A stretch of DNA of 64,000 nucleotides from Streptococcus ferus DSM 20646. Lineage in GTDB: Bacteria > Bacillota > Bacilli > Lactobacillales > Streptococcaceae. The stretch covers positions 60,728 to 124,727 of the forward strand of contig NZ_AQVD01000006.1 in NCBI RefSeq assembly GCF_000372425.1, in the 5' to 3' direction. Positions 62,582 through 64,000 of the stretch are shown here, in pieces. A model generated the notes under the pieces. The model did not search any database. It was not told the DNA's origin and saw only the letters and a list, made by a program, of their open reading frames with translations. Positions within the stretch are counted from its first letter, which is position 1. The number at the start of each line of letters is the position of its first letter. A program made the position numbers and the translations under genes.

Positions 62582-62613
62582 AAAATCCCTGCCGGTGGAG
62601 ATTAGACCTGCAG
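62582..62613 (-). terminator. Terminator of the toxin-partner gene
   Basis: TCCCTGC/GCAGGGA with a long loop, followed by TTTTTAG on the minus strand. Confidence 0.7.
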
Positions 62614-62653
62614 GGAGAGTTGTTTTATTTGGTGCTTGTTTTTAACTTCTGTA

Positions 62654-63145
62654 TCAGTCTGTTATGGAGGCAAAATAATCATCAATCTCTTCCCCTTCAA
62701 GTATCCTTTCTTTCTTCCCTTGGGAAGAAAAGATTCCTTGCGGCAATTCAATAACCTTCAATTCTTCAATGTCTTTGCGATAGAGTCGTTTAGTATAATA
62801 AAATTTATCCGTCCGCTCAAAACCGAGCTTTTCTGCCAGTTCCTTTTCCTCCAAATCAAGAAAACTAAGGATAATCTCAAAATAATCTTCAGAAATTGCT
62901 CGAGGATTTAAGGCCGTAAAGAGATGAAACCACCGACCCTTATACTTTAACTCGTAAGAGAGTTCATAAAGATAGTCTAGGTCGCGTTCATCGAGTAATC
63001 TGACAAAGTGATCTTTATGCAGGTTACCAAGGACATCTACATACTCCACAAATCCTTCTGATTTTTTATCACTGCCAATTCTAATTTTTCCTTGATAACG
63101 ACTTGCTTGAAATAAGTTACCCTTAAATATAGCTTTCATTGTCAT
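62654..63145 (-). CDS. Hypothetical protein, candidate immunity partner
   Basis: 163 aa, cytosolic, mixed charge: MTMKAIFKGNLFQASRYQGK, then ELSYELKYKGRWFHLFTALNPRAISEDYFEIIL. AAAGGAG precedes ATG. It lies 9 nt after the preceding gene, the typical spacing of a toxin-immunity pair, which is an inference. No family recognised. Confidence 0.7.
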   Translation of the reverse strand: MTMKAIFKGNLFQASRYQGKIRIGSDKKSEGFVEYVDVLGNLHKDHFVRLLDERDLDYLYELSYELKYKGRWFHLFTALNPRAISEDYFEIILSFLDLEEKELAEKLGFERTDKFYYTKRLYRKDIEELKVIELPQGIFSSQGKKERILEGEEIDDYFASITD

Positions 63146-63154
63146 TATACTCCT

Positions 63155-64000
63155 TTATTTTCTTTGCATCCATGTATTAAACTCACCATCATACATATAC
63201 TGTTTTAACAGACTACCTGACTTACTATCATAAACACCGATTGTATCCCCATGCTGATAGTGATAGTTTGCTCCTTTTCGCAGCTCGTATTCTGGTAAGA
63301 CAATCTCTTTAGAACCTGTAAAGCCACGCCCTGTAAACGGGTATTCTCCCACTTTAGGTTCTCGTAATGGAATATCCAGTCGCATCTTAGAATCTAAGGT
63401 AAAATTGATCTTGGCATAGGTGTCATCAGCACCTGGACTATATGGGGTATTCTGATAGTCGAGACGGTTGCCTTCAAACACTTCATCCAAAGTTTTCAAA
63501 CTAGCCGAATGAGAATCAACCGATACAAAACCTGAAACAGTGTTACGCTTACTATCTGGTGCCACAATACCCTCGACATATTTAGCAGGAATAACCTTGG
63601 CCATCTTTGTTCCTGATTCTGGCAAACCAATTTGTACACGAACATCTCTAACAATACCTATCTGTTTTGGAGATAAGACAGAATCGGCATCGGTCAGGTT
63701 CAAGAAGGACTTAGAAGTGGTGCCATTCTGCTTGAGAATGGCCTCAACAGAAGTTGCTGTTTTATCTGTGGAGAGCTTAACTTTCGGAACAGTCACACTG
63801 GCCTTAGTGACTCGAGACAGACTGCGCAGCTGGTCGAAATCCGTTTTGGCATTAACCAAGGCTAGCGTAAGCGTCGTTCCGCTCTTCACCCATCCGTAGT
63901 TTTTAGCCATTGCCGCTGTTCCCTTAGAGACAGTCTGCCCTGTAAAAGGATCCTTGCCTGTCCTCTTGATAAAACCTGCGTAATCTTCCATAAAGGTCTG
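63155..64000 (-). CDS. C-terminal part of a large protein, possible toxin domain
   Basis: 281 residues to the stop; the open frame runs off the window at 64000 (QTF before MEDYAGF), so the start is not visible. The segments GFVSVDSHSASLKTLDEVFEG and GRGFTGSKEIVLPEYELRKG resemble the STS-like and E-I-x-LP strands of ADP-ribosyltransferase folds, as in phage minor head and VIP2-like toxins. This is a weak match. No transport motif is in the visible part. Confidence 0.6.
   Translation of the reverse strand, partial: QTFMEDYAGFIKRTGKDPFTGQTVSKGTAAMAKNYGWVKSGTTLTLALVNAKTDFDQLRSLSRVTKASVTVPKVKLSTDKTATSVEAILKQNGTTSKSFLNLTDADSVLSPKQIGIVRDVRVQIGLPESGTKMAKVIPAKYVEGIVAPDSKRNTVSGFVSVDSHSASLKTLDEVFEGNRLDYQNTPYSPGADDTYAKINFTLDSKMRLDIPLREPKVGEYPFTGRGFTGSKEIVLPEYELRKGANYHYQHGDTIGVYDSKSGSLLKQYMYDGEFNTWMQRK

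Overview
The window is chromosomal DNA of a low-GC streptococcus. The gene content and order fit the mutans group: nusA/rimP, a HIT gene convergent with an LCP gene, manLMN-manO, an orphan covR next to nrdR-dnaB-dnaI-der, the UPF0397 ECF cluster beside a SAM hydrolase and a methionine ABC operon, dexB, and nusG-secE-rpmG-pbp2A. The species assignment is inferred from memory of gene order and was not tested by alignment. I see no insertion sequence, prophage, integrase, rRNA or CRISPR array.

Layout. 1-5.5 kb: minus-strand rnpM(partial)-nusA-rimP, tRNA-Ser(GGA), trmB-ccrZ, ecsA-ecsB. 5.5-8.5 kb: hit and a small anchored protein, convergent with an LCP-GNAT-tsaE operon. 8.5-17.4 kb: an NCS2 purine permease, a HAD hydrolase, the glucose/mannose PTS (manLMN) with a CcpA site inside its promoter, manO, an acyltransferase, and serS behind a T-box. 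17.5-24.9 kb: glpK with a cre site, der, dnaI, dnaB, nrdR and covR without covS. 25.2-29.8 kb: a TetR-type regulator divergent from an ABC export system, with a perfect operator palindrome. 29.9-34.4 kb: lemA-htpX, rsmG, ktrB-ktrA. 34.4-44.8 kb: a sulfur/methionine island with an ECF transporter, SAM hydrolase, metI-metN-M20 peptidase-metQ with a MetR-type box, and two extra solute-binding proteins, each behind a CysR-type box. 44.9-51.3 kb: dexB, leuS and a two-gene secreted/anchored pair. 51.3-57.3 kb: nusG, secE, rpmG, a frameshifted pbp2A, a pseudouridine synthase and a TcaA-like protein. 57.4-62.5 kb: groES-groEL under HrcA and CtsR sites, and a three-gene ABC uptake operon. 62.6-64 kb: the C-terminal end of a possible toxin with a small downstream partner.

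The least conventional signals are regulatory. The ABC uptake operon at 59.5-62.2 kb has a strong promoter followed by a 22-codon leader ORF ending in aromatic codons, then mutually exclusive antiterminator and terminator hairpins, which looks like ribosome-mediated attenuation. Five genes (tsaE, the HAD hydrolase, pbp2A, the RluD-like synthase and the large secreted protein) have a perfect -10 hexamer 6 or 7 nt before the ATG and no Shine-Dalgarno sequence, which predicts leaderless mRNAs. The two orphan binding proteins lack a lipobox. pbp2A carries a one-base frameshift in an A7 tract.
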